In this document: piece after piece, positions 1 to 5,476 of the stretch
Layout: every line of letters begins with the position of its first letter
Numbering within the stretch: position 1 is the first letter of the stretch
NCBI GenBank assembly: GCA_018055565.1
Contig: JAGPHI010000062.1
Coordinates: 1 to 6,201 of the forward strand
DNA from: Oscillospiraceae bacterium
GTDB lineage: Bacteria > Bacillota > Clostridia > Oscillospirales > Ruminococcaceae
Length of the DNA: 6,201 nt
Direction of reading: 5' to 3'
Made by a program: the position numbers and the translations under genes
The notes under the pieces: model-generated
The model's database searches: none
Seen by the model: the letters and a program-made list of their open reading frames with translations, nothing else
Told to the model about the DNA's origin: nothing

Positions 1-15
1 GCTTTTGTGTTGCTG

Positions 16-47
16 CGTGCCGATTATTTTGTATTATACGTGCCGAT
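16..47 (-). repeat. 9-base direct repeat flanking a TATAAT word downstream of the operon
   Basis: ATCGGCACG occurs on the minus strand at 47-39 and 24-16, 23 bases apart, with TATAAT at 38-33 between them. The 62-base tail after the last gene otherwise holds only a small 5-bp hairpin at the stop codon (50-65) with no T run, so no terminator is visible. This may be a promoter or operator for a gene beyond the left edge, or chance. Confidence 0.25.
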
Positions 48-62
48 ACTAAGCGCCGCTGC

Positions 63-305
63 TTACGCGCCGCCAAAACATACCGCGGCAACCAGAACCA
101 AAGCCATCACACCCAGCAGCACAAGGATAATTTTATCCAGCTGCTTTACCGAAACATTCACGCGTTCATACAAATTAAATTTTGGGCTTTTGCTTTTGGC
201 TGCAAGCGCAGCTTCCTTTTCGGCCAGCGCGGCTTCGCGTTGTTCCAGCTCCGCCTGTTTTTCTTGCAGGGCGTTGCCCATATCGTTTTCGTTATCCGCG
301 TGCAT
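63..305 (-). CDS. Small single-pass membrane protein with leucine-heptad coiled coil, at the end of the mgl operon
   Basis: I do not recognise this 80-residue protein. Translation is well supported: GGAGG at 316-312 lies 6 bases before the ATG, and the gene starts 18 bases after mglC. Residues 10-37 are a charged Glu/Lys/Gln/Ala helix with leucines exactly seven apart (L13, L20, L27, L34) and a near-perfect heptad duplication (REAALAE, KEAALAA), predicting a parallel coiled coil. A basic linker (37-42) and a short polar segment (43-58) lead to one hydrophobic helix at about 59-77, ending in Gly-Gly-Ala almost at the C-terminus. The positive linker favours a cytoplasmic N-terminus, like a tail-anchored protein. 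It has no signal peptide and no enzymatic motif. Its place suggests an accessory, assembly or scaffolding role for the Mgl transporter, but that is inference. M9 is an alternative start without its own binding site. Confidence 0.8.
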   Translation of the reverse strand: MHADNENDMGNALQEKQAELEQREAALAEKEAALAAKSKSPKFNLYERVNVSVKQLDKIILVLLGVMALVLVAAVCFGGA

Positions 306-311
306 ACGCTG

Positions 312-316
312 CCTCC
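312..316 (-). promoter_or_regulatory. Ribosome binding site of the small membrane protein
   Basis: GGAGG on the minus strand, 6 bases before ATG at 305 and within the 18-base gap after the mglC stop. It is the main evidence that this short frame is translated. Confidence 0.75.
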
Positions 317-323
317 GATTCTG

Positions 324-1400
324 CTATTTTTTCACAAGATATTTGCGCATATCAATTGCGCAAGCCACAAGGATAATAAGGCCTTTGATGATATATTGCC
401 AGTTTTGCGATACGCTCATAAACGTAAGGCCCACAAAAATGATGCGCAAAAGCACCACGCCCATGATAACCCCACGGATTTTGCCGATGCCGCCCACAAA
501 CGAAACACCGCCGATAACGCAGGCCGCAATGGCGTCCAGCTCATAGTTAAGGCCTGTATTCGCTGTGTTAGAGCCGATGCGCGCCGCCTCGATAAAACCC
601 GTTACGCCGTACATTGCGCCCGCCAGTGTAAACACAAGGATAATCGTAAGCGCCACATTAACACCCGACACCTTTGCCGCATCGGGGTTTGAGCCAACGG
701 CAAACATGTTTTTGCCAAAGGTTGTTTTGTTCCAGATAAACCACATCACCACGGTGATCACCAGCGCATACCATACAAAATTGGGAATCGGCGCGCCGCC
801 AATCGAAATTACGCTGCCCGTAATCAGTGCGCTGAAAGCGGGGTCAAGCCCGGAAATGGATTGGCCGTTATTGTTGCCAAGTGTTAAATACATCAGCAAA
901 AAGCCAAACACAATCAGCTGTGTGGACAGGGTAACGATAAACGGATGCAGATTAAATTTGGCCGTGCAAAATCCGTTCACCGCGCCCACCAGCGCGCCCA
1001 CGCCCAGCACCAGCACAATTACAAACACCACCGGCACTGTGCCGATATTGGGGAACATTTTGTTGGCATAATCGGCCATTTGCAGCAAGGATGCCGCGAT
1101 ACAGGCCGTAAGGCCCACCACGCGCCCTGCCGAAAGATCCGTGCCTGTTAAAATGATGGCGCCCGCAATACCCAGTGCGATGGGCAAATTGGCGGCCGAA
1201 AGCGAGATAATGTTGATAATGGATTTTGTAGACAAGAAAAGCGGATTGCTGATGGCGATAAAGATAATGGCCAAAATCAAAAAGATGTACAGCGAATTGT
1301 TGATAAAAAATTCGCCCCACCATCTGCGCTTATCCTCTTTTTCCATCGCTTTAAAATCGGTAATATTTTGCTTAACCGAATTCAATAGTTTCATTTCCAT
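324..1400 (-). CDS. mglC: Galactose/methyl-galactoside ABC transporter permease MglC
   Basis: This 358-residue integral membrane permease of the BPD_transp_2 (CUT2) family forms the sugar channel, probably as a homodimer with MglA. A charged cytoplasmic N-terminus (1-30) precedes about eight to ten hydrophobic helices, the first near 34-51, others near 70-87, 123-145, 153-172, 210-223, 250-270, 288-304 and 310-348. Close matches to E. coli MglC include GTDLSAGRVVGL (86-97), WNKTTFGKNMFAVGSNPDAAKVSGVNV (223-249, the cytoplasmic loop expected to meet the ATPase), YELDAIAACVIGGVSF (286-301) and NWQYIIKG (333-340). It is somewhat longer than the E. coli protein, mostly from a longer N-terminus. 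It follows mglA by 9 bases and is followed after 18 bases by a small membrane-protein gene with its own ribosome binding site, so all are likely one transcript. Confidence 0.95.
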   Translation of the reverse strand: MEMKLLNSVKQNITDFKAMEKEDKRRWWGEFFINNSLYIFLILAIIFIAISNPLFLSTKSIINIISLSAANLPIALGIAGAIILTGTDLSAGRVVGLTACIAASLLQMADYANKMFPNIGTVPVVFVIVLVLGVGALVGAVNGFCTAKFNLHPFIVTLSTQLIVFGFLLMYLTLGNNNGQSISGLDPAFSALITGSVISIGGAPIPNFVWYALVITVVMWFIWNKTTFGKNMFAVGSNPDAAKVSGVNVALTIILVFTLAGAMYGVTGFIEAARIGSNTANTGLNYELDAIAACVIGGVSFVGGIGKIRGVIMGVVLLRIIFVGLTFMSVSQNWQYIIKGLIILVACAIDMRKYLVKK

Positions 1401-1404
1401 AGCG

Positions 1405-1411
1405 TCCTCCT
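1405..1411 (-). promoter_or_regulatory. mglC ribosome binding site overlapping the mglA stop
   Basis: AGGAGGA on the minus strand overlaps the mglA TAG stop (1412-1410), with the GGAGG core 5 bases before the mglC ATG at 1400. A second ATG two codons later (1394) would have a longer spacing, so 1400 is preferred. Confidence 0.8.
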
Positions 1412-2906
1412 AAGCGTATTTCGCGGCTAATGTCATAATTTCTTCCTGCGTTGCTGTGGCGGCATTTACCTCGCCGGCAAGCTGCCCGCCCGACATCACA
1501 AGGATTCTATCGCACACGCCCAAAAGCTCCGGCATTTCGGAAGATACCATAAGCACCGTTTTGCCTTCGTTCGCAAGGTTCAAAATTAATTGGTAAATCT
1601 CGTATTTTGCGCCCACATCGATGCCGCGCGTTGGCTCATCCAGCAAAAGCACCTCGGGGTTTGTTAAAAGCCAGCGTCCCAAAATAACCTTTTGCTGATT
1701 GCCGCCCGAAAGCGAGCGAATCTGCGTAAAGCGGCTGGGCGTTTTAATGCGCATAGACCGAATCGACCAGTCCGTGCTTTCCGCCATTTTTTTGTCGGAA
1801 AGATAAAGGCCCTTTACCTTATATTTTTTGATGCTGGAAATTACCGTATTTTCCGTGATGGAAAGAATGCTGAAAATACCCGTGGAACGGCGTTCCTCCG
1901 TTAAAAGGGCAAAGCCGTTTTTAATAGATTCGCGCGGGGTACGGTTTTTCACTTCTTTGCCGTCAAGCCGAAGCGTGCCGCTTTTGCGCGTAGCTGCGCC
2001 GAAAATATTTTCCAACACCTCCGTGCGCCCCGAGCCGTCCAGCCCTGCGATGCCTACCACCTCGCCCGCATGCGCCGCAAACGAAACGCCTTTTACATGC
2101 GAATAACGCGCGCTTAGGTTTTCTACCTCCAGCGAAACTGCGCCGGGTGTATTGGTTTTTGGCGGGAAACGGTTTGTTAGCTCACGCCCTACCATCAGCT
2201 TGATAATTTGATTCATCGTCAGCGCGCTGGCAGGCTCTGTGGCTACCCATGCGCCGTCGCGCATGATGGTAACTTCATCGGAAATGCGCAAAATTTCTTC
2301 CATTTTATGCGAGATGTAAATAATGCCGCAGCCGCGCTCGCGCAGCATATTGATAATTTTGAACAAATGCTCCACTTCTACTTCTGTTAGCGAAGAAGTG
2401 GGCTCGTCAAACACAATTACCTTTGCATTATAGGAAACCGCTTTTGCAATTTCCACCATTTGGCGCTTAGATACCGCCATTGTGCTCATTATGGTTTTGG
2501 GGTTTACATCCATGCCCAAATCTGCAAACACGGCCTTTGTATCGGCCAGCATTTTGCGCTCAGACGTAAAGGGGCCTACCGTGGGGTATCGCCCCAGCCA
2601 GATATTGTCCATCACGCTGCGCTTCAAGGCCTGATTCAGCTCTTGATGCACCATCGCAACGCCGCTTTCCAGCGCTTCTTTAGACGTTTTGAAATTAATT
2701 TCCGCGCCGTTTAAATAAATGGAGCCGCTGTCTTTATTATACATGCCGAACAGGCATTTCATCAGCGTGGATTTGCCCGCGCCGTTTTCGCCCATCAGCG
2801 CGTGCACCGTGCCCGCCTTTACGGTAAGCGACACGTTGTCCAGTGCCTTTACGCCCGGAAATGATTTTGAAATGTTTTTCATTTCAAGCAGAATATTTGT
2901 ATCCAT
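1410..2906 (-). CDS. mglA: Galactose/methyl-galactoside ABC transporter ATP-binding protein MglA
   Basis: This 498-residue cytoplasmic protein has two fused nucleotide-binding domains and powers import through MglC. NBD1 (about 5-240): Walker A GENGAGKS at 39-46 with K45, Q-loop Q88, a non-canonical signature around AVSKRQ 144-149, Walker B ending D167-E168 and H-loop H200. NBD2 (about 257-495): degenerate Walker A at 288-295 with R294 in place of Lys, canonical signature LSGGNQQ at 399-405, Walker B ending D423-E424, and Ser-Glu in place of the H-loop His near 456-457. This pairing of one competent and one degenerate ATP site is normal for the CUT2 sugar-transporter family. [16 protein letters not shown] (190-205), TEERRSTGI and [12 protein letters not shown] match E. 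coli MglA closely. Its stop overlaps the ribosome binding site of mglC, pointing to coupled translation. Length is usual for the family. Confidence 0.96.
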   Translation of the reverse strand: MDTNILLEMKNISKSFPGVKALDNVSLTVKAGTVHALMGENGAGKSTLMKCLFGMYNKDSGSIYLNGAEINFKTSKEALESGVAMVHQELNQALKRSVMDNIWLGRYPTVGPFTSERKMLADTKAVFADLGMDVNPKTIMSTMAVSKRQMVEIAKAVSYNAKVIVFDEPTSSLTEVEVEHLFKIINMLRERGCGIIYISHKMEEILRISDEVTIMRDGAWVATEPASALTMNQIIKLMVGRELTNRFPPKTNTPGAVSLEVENLSARYSHVKGVSFAAHAGEVVGIAGLDGSGRTEVLENIFGAATRKSGTLRLDGKEVKNRTPRESIKNGFALLTEERRSTGIFSILSITENTVISSIKKYKVKGLYLSDKKMAESTDWSIRSMRIKTPSRFTQIRSLSGGNQQKVILGRWLLTNPEVLLLDEPTRGIDVGAKYEIYQLILNLANEGKTVLMVSSEMPELLGVCDRILVMSGGQLAGEVNAATATQEEIMTLAAKYA

Positions 2907-2911
2907 TACAA

Positions 2912-2916
2912 CCTCC
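2912..2916 (-). promoter_or_regulatory. mglA ribosome binding site that decides the start
   Basis: GGAGG on the minus strand lies 5 bases before ATG at 2906. An upstream in-frame TTG at 2930 would add eight residues, but the ribosome binding site would then be inside the coding region and the TTG has no such site, so 2906 is preferred. Confidence 0.8.
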
Positions 2917-2937
2917 CACTGGAAAGACAAACACAGC

Positions 2938-2973
2938 GCCGGAGAAACGATACATGGTATTCGCTTCTCCGGC
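2938..2973 (-). promoter_or_regulatory. Strong stem-loop between mglB and mglA
   Basis: A perfect 9-bp stem (GCCGGAGAA at 2938-2946 with TTCTCCGGC at 2965-2973) encloses an 18-base loop, which can form a further small helix (ATAC 2950-2953 with GTAT 2957-2960). It lies in the 109-base gap between the mglB stop and the mglA start. In the message only a mixed, T-containing stretch follows, not a clean T run, so it is more likely a partial terminator or an mRNA-protecting structure keeping MglB above MglA/MglC, as in other binding-protein operons. Confidence 0.65.
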
Positions 2974-3015
2974 CGCCGTTTTGTCTACTTGATGCTTACG
3001 CGCATTTTTGTAGCA

Positions 3016-4137
3016 TTATTTTTCGCCGGTGTAAATCGCATACGGAATACGGATTTTGGCGCTGTCTTTGTCTACGTTGTAGCTGTCTGTGCCATCCATC
3101 AGCTTGCTGCCGCCAGCAACATTGCCGGAAAGCTTTGCGATGCAAGCAGCCATAGCCTCGGCATCCTGCTTGATTGTGCCTGTCATAGCGCCGTTTTTAA
3201 TCAAATCTTTTGCAGCGTCTGTGGCATCTACGCCGAACACGGGGATAACCTTGCCTTTGCCGTCGTTGTAGCCGGCAGTTTTCAATGCGGTAATCGCGCC
3301 CTCGGCCATGCCGTCGTTGTTGCAGATGATGATTTCGGGCATGTTTTTGTTGTTTTCGTTATACTCGGTCAGCAATGTGGTCATGTATTCGGTGGAAGCC
3401 TGTGCCGACCAGTTGCCCGCTTTGTCTACAAGGTATTTGTCGGTGTTTTTTGCATCATAGAACGAAAGCGCTTTTTTGCCGCCTGCGGTCAATGCTTTGT
3501 CGGCATCTTCCACAGAAAACTGTGTGCGATATTCGGCTTCGGGGTTGCCCTCTTGGCCTTTGAACATAACATAAGAGATTTCGCCATTGCCGTTCAAATC
3601 GGTTGCTTCATAGTTTTTGAGCAAGAAGTCGGAAATCATGGTGCCCTGCATATGGCCAGCCTCGGCGGCATCTGTGCCAACAAAGGCGCATTGGTCATAG
3701 CTGTTTACAATGGCGCTGTCAACCTCGCGGTTGAAGAACAGCACGGGGATGCCGGCTGCTTTGGCCTTGTCAACAATGCCTTGTGCAGCATCTTTCGAGC
3801 CGCTTTCCACGATATTCACAATCAGCATTGTGGCGCCCTTTGTGATGGCGGTGTCCACTTGCTCCATCTGTGTGGTTTGGCTGGAGTTCGAATCGTAATC
3901 CTGGAAGGTGATGCCCGCAGCGGTCAGCTCTTTGTCTAAAGCAGCACGCACGCTGGAGATATAAGTGTCGGAATAGGTGTAATAGAACACAGCCACGTTG
4001 CTTTTAGCAGCTGCCGGTGCGGCAGGTGTGGAAGCAGCCGGTGTGCTGGCGGGGGTGCTGGCGGGTGCTTTGGTGCCGCAAGAAGCAAACGTCAAAGCAA
4101 GGCAAGCGGATAATGCAAGAGCAAGAATCTTTTTCAT
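3016..4137 (-). CDS. mglB: Galactose/methyl-galactoside-binding lipoprotein MglB
   Basis: This 373-residue extracellular substrate-binding protein feeds the MglAC importer. It begins with a lipoprotein signal: MKK, a hydrophobic run, then Phe-Ala-Ser-Cys20 (Leu-Ser-Ala-Cys12 also fits a lipobox, but the hydrophobic core before it is too short). Residues 21-46 are a flexible Ala-Ser-Thr-Pro linker. The Peripla_BP_4 domain spans about 47-370. Compared by eye with E. coli MglB, D57, N136, R204, W243, N274 and D304 match sugar contacts D14, N91, R158, W183, N211 and D236, and Y59 replaces the stacking Phe16. Three contacts differ: H152 is N198, D154 is E200, N256 is Q324. A calcium-loop-like stretch lies at 180-188 (D180, N182, N184, E186) with E268. 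The gene heads the mglBAC operon. The ligand is probably galactose or a related sugar, but the pocket changes leave this open. Confidence 0.93.
   Translation of the reverse strand: MKKILALALSACLALTFASCGTKAPASTPASTPAASTPAAPAAAKSNVAVFYYTYSDTYISSVRAALDKELTAAGITFQDYDSNSSQTTQMEQVDTAITKGATMLIVNIVESGSKDAAQGIVDKAKAAGIPVLFFNREVDSAIVNSYDQCAFVGTDAAEAGHMQGTMISDFLLKNYEATDLNGNGEISYVMFKGQEGNPEAEYRTQFSVEDADKALTAGGKKALSFYDAKNTDKYLVDKAGNWSAQASTEYMTTLLTEYNENNKNMPEIIICNNDGMAEGAITALKTAGYNDGKGKVIPVFGVDATDAAKDLIKNGAMTGTIKQDAEAMAACIAKLSGNVAGGSKLMDGTDSYNVDKDSAKIRIPYAIYTGEK
4043..4065 (-). repeat. 12-base tandem repeat encoding the MglB linker
   Basis: The 11-base word GTGCTGGCGGG (plus strand) occurs at 4043-4053 and 4055-4065, a period of 12 bases or four codons, encoding part of the Ala-Ser-Thr-Pro linker after the lipid-bearing cysteine. 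In-frame slippage here would change linker length only. Confidence 0.6.
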
Positions 4138-4144
4138 TCGTATA

Positions 4145-4151
4145 TCCTCCT
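4145..4151 (-). promoter_or_regulatory. mglB ribosome binding site
   Basis: AGGAGGA on the minus strand, with the GGAGG core 8 bases before the ATG at 4137. It is a near-consensus site that fixes the mglB start and suggests high translation, as expected for a binding protein needed in excess. Confidence 0.8.
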
Positions 4152-4177
4152 AAAAATGTTGATGTACTGCGGCTCAC

Positions 4178-4190
4178 CCTGCGGCGCAGG
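4178..4190 (-). other. Short hairpin in the mglB leader
   Basis: CCTGC and GCAGG pair around a three-base loop in the predicted leader. A second GCAG copy follows at 4170-4167 on the minus strand, so the left arm could pair with either. It may stabilise the 5' end of the message; no known riboswitch is recognised. Confidence 0.3.
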
Positions 4191-4191
4191 A

Positions 4192-4207
4192 TGAATCCTT
4201 GCTTTCA
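4192..4207 (-). promoter_or_regulatory. Possible catabolite-repression (cre-like) dyad at the mglB start site
   Basis: The minus strand reads TGAAAGCAAGGATTCA, a dyad with TGAA/TTCA ends and a TGAAAGC left half resembling CcpA cre sites. It abuts the predicted -10 box and covers the predicted transcription start, a position where binding would repress. It is two bases longer than a standard cre and the right half is imperfect, so the call is weak. Confidence 0.2.
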
Positions 4208-4235
4208 TTATAAACTGGCCGCAACACAGATTCTA
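4207..4235 (-). promoter_or_regulatory. Predicted mglB promoter with poor -35
   Basis: A perfect TATAAT lies at 4212-4207 on the minus strand. At the optimal 17-base spacing the -35 hexamer is TAGAAT (4235-4230), a poor match to TTGACA. That hexamer lies inside the proximal GATAGAATC repeat, the arrangement seen at activator-dependent promoters. The predicted start is near 4200, giving a leader of about 60 bases before mglB. Confidence 0.6.
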
Positions 4236-4259
4236 TCGAATTTTTTATGGGATTCTATC
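4229..4259 (-). repeat. Two 9-base direct repeats, 22 bases apart: likely activator site
   Basis: GATAGAATC occurs identically at 4259-4251 and 4237-4229 on the minus strand, start to start 22 bases, about two helical turns, so both copies face the same side of the DNA. The proximal copy covers the -35 of the predicted mglB promoter. This spacing is typical of paired half-sites for response regulators of LytTR or AraC/YesN type. The identity of the regulator is not shown by the sequence. Confidence 0.6.
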
Positions 4260-4412
4260 AAAAAATTACGCTCTTTTTATCCATCTTATCCGTTTTGGCC
4301 AGTTATAATGTGCATTTTTTGGTAAATATCACAAATGGCTAATTGTATTTTTGCCCGCTTGCATCGGCAACCCGTTTTTACGGCATCGCGCGCCGCGCAC
4401 AAACGCGCCACC

Positions 4413-4434
4413 AAAAAGCCCCTTACGTAAGCTT
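4413..4434 (-). terminator. Weak intrinsic terminator candidate after the anchored binding protein
   Basis: On the minus strand AAGC (4434-4431) can pair with GCTT (4419-4416), extended inward by two G-U pairs, and is followed by more T residues (run 4417-4413). The TAA stop of the binding protein sits inside it. The stem is short, so termination would be partial at best. A second GC-rich hairpin (GCGCG, loop TTTG, TGCGC; 4408-4395) follows without a T run. Confidence 0.3.
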
Positions 4435-5433
4435 GTTTAAATGAATGCGCACGTAGCGCCCGTTTTCCACCTCGATATCCGGCGGCAGCATCGCGCCTTG
4501 CCCCAAAGCACGCGCCATACTCAGCAGCACGTTTGCATACGTGGCGCTGTCGCAATCCACGGTGCCCAGCATTTTGCCTTCCCGCACCGCTGCTGCGCCG
4601 GGGGCCGTGGCGTCGATGCCCACCAAATGCACGCCCTCTATCGCCATTTTTTCCAGCGCATCCAGCGCGCCCAGCGCCATATCATCGTTATTGGCAATAA
4701 CCACCTCAATGTCGCCGCTGTGCTGGCCAAGCAGCTGTTCCATAATGGCCGCGGCCTGGCTGCGGCTCCAATTGGCTACGCCGCCGGCCACCTTTTGTAC
4801 GGGAACGCCGAGGTCAATCAACGTTTGCACCGACCATTTTGTGCGAATGGTTGCGTCTTGATGGCCCAGCTCTCCTTCAAGCATTACATAATCCATCATG
4901 CCATTTTGGTTTTTATCGATGGCCGCCGCATTTTTTTGCCATGCCTCGGCCAATATTTCGCCTTGTAAAACGGCGCTTTCCTTTGCATCGCTGCCCACAT
5001 AATACAAATTTGCGCAGCGCAGCAAATCTTCTTCTACAGGCTCGCGATTAAAAAACACCACGGGAATGCCGGCGCTTGCCACCGCGTCAATAATGGTAGA
5101 CGCATTGGTGCGATCCACCAAATTGACCAGCAGCACATCATAATCCAGCGAGATATAGCGTTTTACCTGTTCGTTTTGCAAGCGCTGGCTTTCGGCGGCA
5201 TCGCTTAAATCCAAATGCAGCTTATTGCCTGTGCTTTGCTCGTATTCCTTTGCCTCGCGCTGCAAATCGGCCATCACGCCCGTGATAAAGGTATCATCGC
5301 TTTTATACACAGACACGCCAATTTTTAGCGCCTGCGCAGCGTCTTTCTTCTGCAAAGCGCACACGGCGATTATGCCGGATAAAAGCAGCAGTGCCGCAAA
5401 AAGCGCGGCAATTGCAATCCATTTTCTTTTCAC
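4423..5433 (-). CDS. Membrane-anchored galactose-binding protein (second MglB-like protein)
   Basis: This is a 336-residue protein of the MglB/Peripla_BP_4 family, acting outside the cell membrane. The start is GTG, supported by GAGGA at 5441-5445, 7 bases upstream. Residues 2-4 are basic and 5-27 form one hydrophobic helix. Cys25 is preceded by Ile-Ala-Val, a poor lipobox, so an uncleaved anchor is more likely than a lipoprotein. Aligned by eye to E. coli MglB, the pocket is nearly intact: D47, F49, N129, H191, D193, R197, W222, N249 and D274 match D14, F16, N91, H152, D154, R158, W183, N211 and D236; the N256 position is Cys294. A calcium-loop-like stretch lies at 173-181 (D173, N175, N177, D181) with E243 as the distal ligand. 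No permease gene directly follows it and mglB has its own promoter region, so it may sense galactose for a regulator or be an alternative feeder for MglAC. Family assignment is firm; role is inference. Confidence 0.9.
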   Translation of the reverse strand: MKRKWIAIAALFAALLLLSGIIAVCALQKKDAAQALKIGVSVYKSDDTFITGVMADLQREAKEYEQSTGNKLHLDLSDAAESQRLQNEQVKRYISLDYDVLLVNLVDRTNASTIIDAVASAGIPVVFFNREPVEEDLLRCANLYYVGSDAKESAVLQGEILAEAWQKNAAAIDKNQNGMMDYVMLEGELGHQDATIRTKWSVQTLIDLGVPVQKVAGGVANWSRSQAAAIMEQLLGQHSGDIEVVIANNDDMALGALDALEKMAIEGVHLVGIDATAPGAAAVREGKMLGTVDCDSATYANVLLSMARALGQGAMLPPDIEVENGRYVRIHLNKLT

Positions 5434-5440
5434 GCCGTTA

Positions 5441-5445
5441 TCCTC
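5441..5445 (-). promoter_or_regulatory. Ribosome binding site deciding a GTG start
   Basis: GAGGA on the minus strand lies 7 bases before GTG at 5433. The basic residues and hydrophobic helix begin immediately after this codon, which supports the GTG as the true start of the anchored binding protein. Confidence 0.65.
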
Positions 5446-5476
5446 TTCTCTTCGTTAAAATTCCATATTGCCGCGC

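Larger units (their letters stand above)
4206..4310. repeat. 14-bp inverted repeat enclosing the mglB promoter repeats
   Basis: The plus strand reads CATTATAAACTGGCC at 4206-4220 and GGCCAGTTATAATG at 4297-4310; the second is the reverse complement of the first except for one extra A. The arms are 76 bases apart and enclose both GATAGAATC repeats and the GGATAA words. Each arm contains a TATAAT-like word pointing outward. RNA reading through from the upstream gene could fold the arms into a long stem; RNA starting at the predicted mglB promoter would lack them. Confidence 0.6.
4138..4422 (-). promoter_or_regulatory. Regulatory intergenic region upstream of mglB
   Basis: This 285-base stretch has no gene. 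Read on the minus strand it holds, in order: the possible weak terminator and a GC-rich hairpin after the upstream gene; one arm of a 14-bp inverted repeat (4310-4297); two GGATAA words (4291-4286 and 4282-4277); two copies of GATAGAATC (4259-4251 and 4237-4229); the other inverted-repeat arm with a TATAAT (4220-4206); a short GC-rich leader hairpin; and the mglB ribosome binding site. The A/T-rich centre contrasts with the GC-rich flanks, as expected of a promoter region. Confidence 0.7.

Noticed and set aside
50..65. Terminator for the operon at the end of the small gene
   Set aside because: The TAAGC/GCTTA hairpin has only 5 bp and is not followed by a T run on the minus strand.
281..295. 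Degenerate Walker A of the second MglA domain as a damaging mutation (positions are residues 281-295 of MglA, not bases)
   Set aside because: Arg in place of the Walker Lys and loss of the H-loop His in the second domain are normal in this transporter family.
7..546. A 179-codon open frame on the plus strand
   Set aside because: It is antisense to the small membrane protein and the end of mglC, is low-complexity Ser/Ala-rich, and has no supporting ribosome binding site.
2907..2930. Extension of mglA to a TTG at 2930
   Set aside because: The GGAGG site lies inside this stretch and serves the ATG at 2906; homology to MglA also begins after that ATG.
2719..3939. A 406-codon open frame on the plus strand
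   Set aside because: It runs antisense to mglB and the start of mglA, which have clear family motifs and ribosome binding sites; its protein has no recognisable domain and a cysteine/histidine-rich composition typical of a shadow frame.
4304..4309. A plus-strand promoter at the TATAAT in the right inverted-repeat arm
   Set aside because: No acceptable -35 is found at 16-18 bases and no plus-strand gene follows; kept only as a possibility within the inverted-repeat finding.
4286..4555. An 89-codon minus-strand open frame crossing the end of the anchored binding protein
   Set aside because: It overlaps the real gene in another frame, is Arg/Ala/Cys-rich, has no domain and runs through the promoter region.
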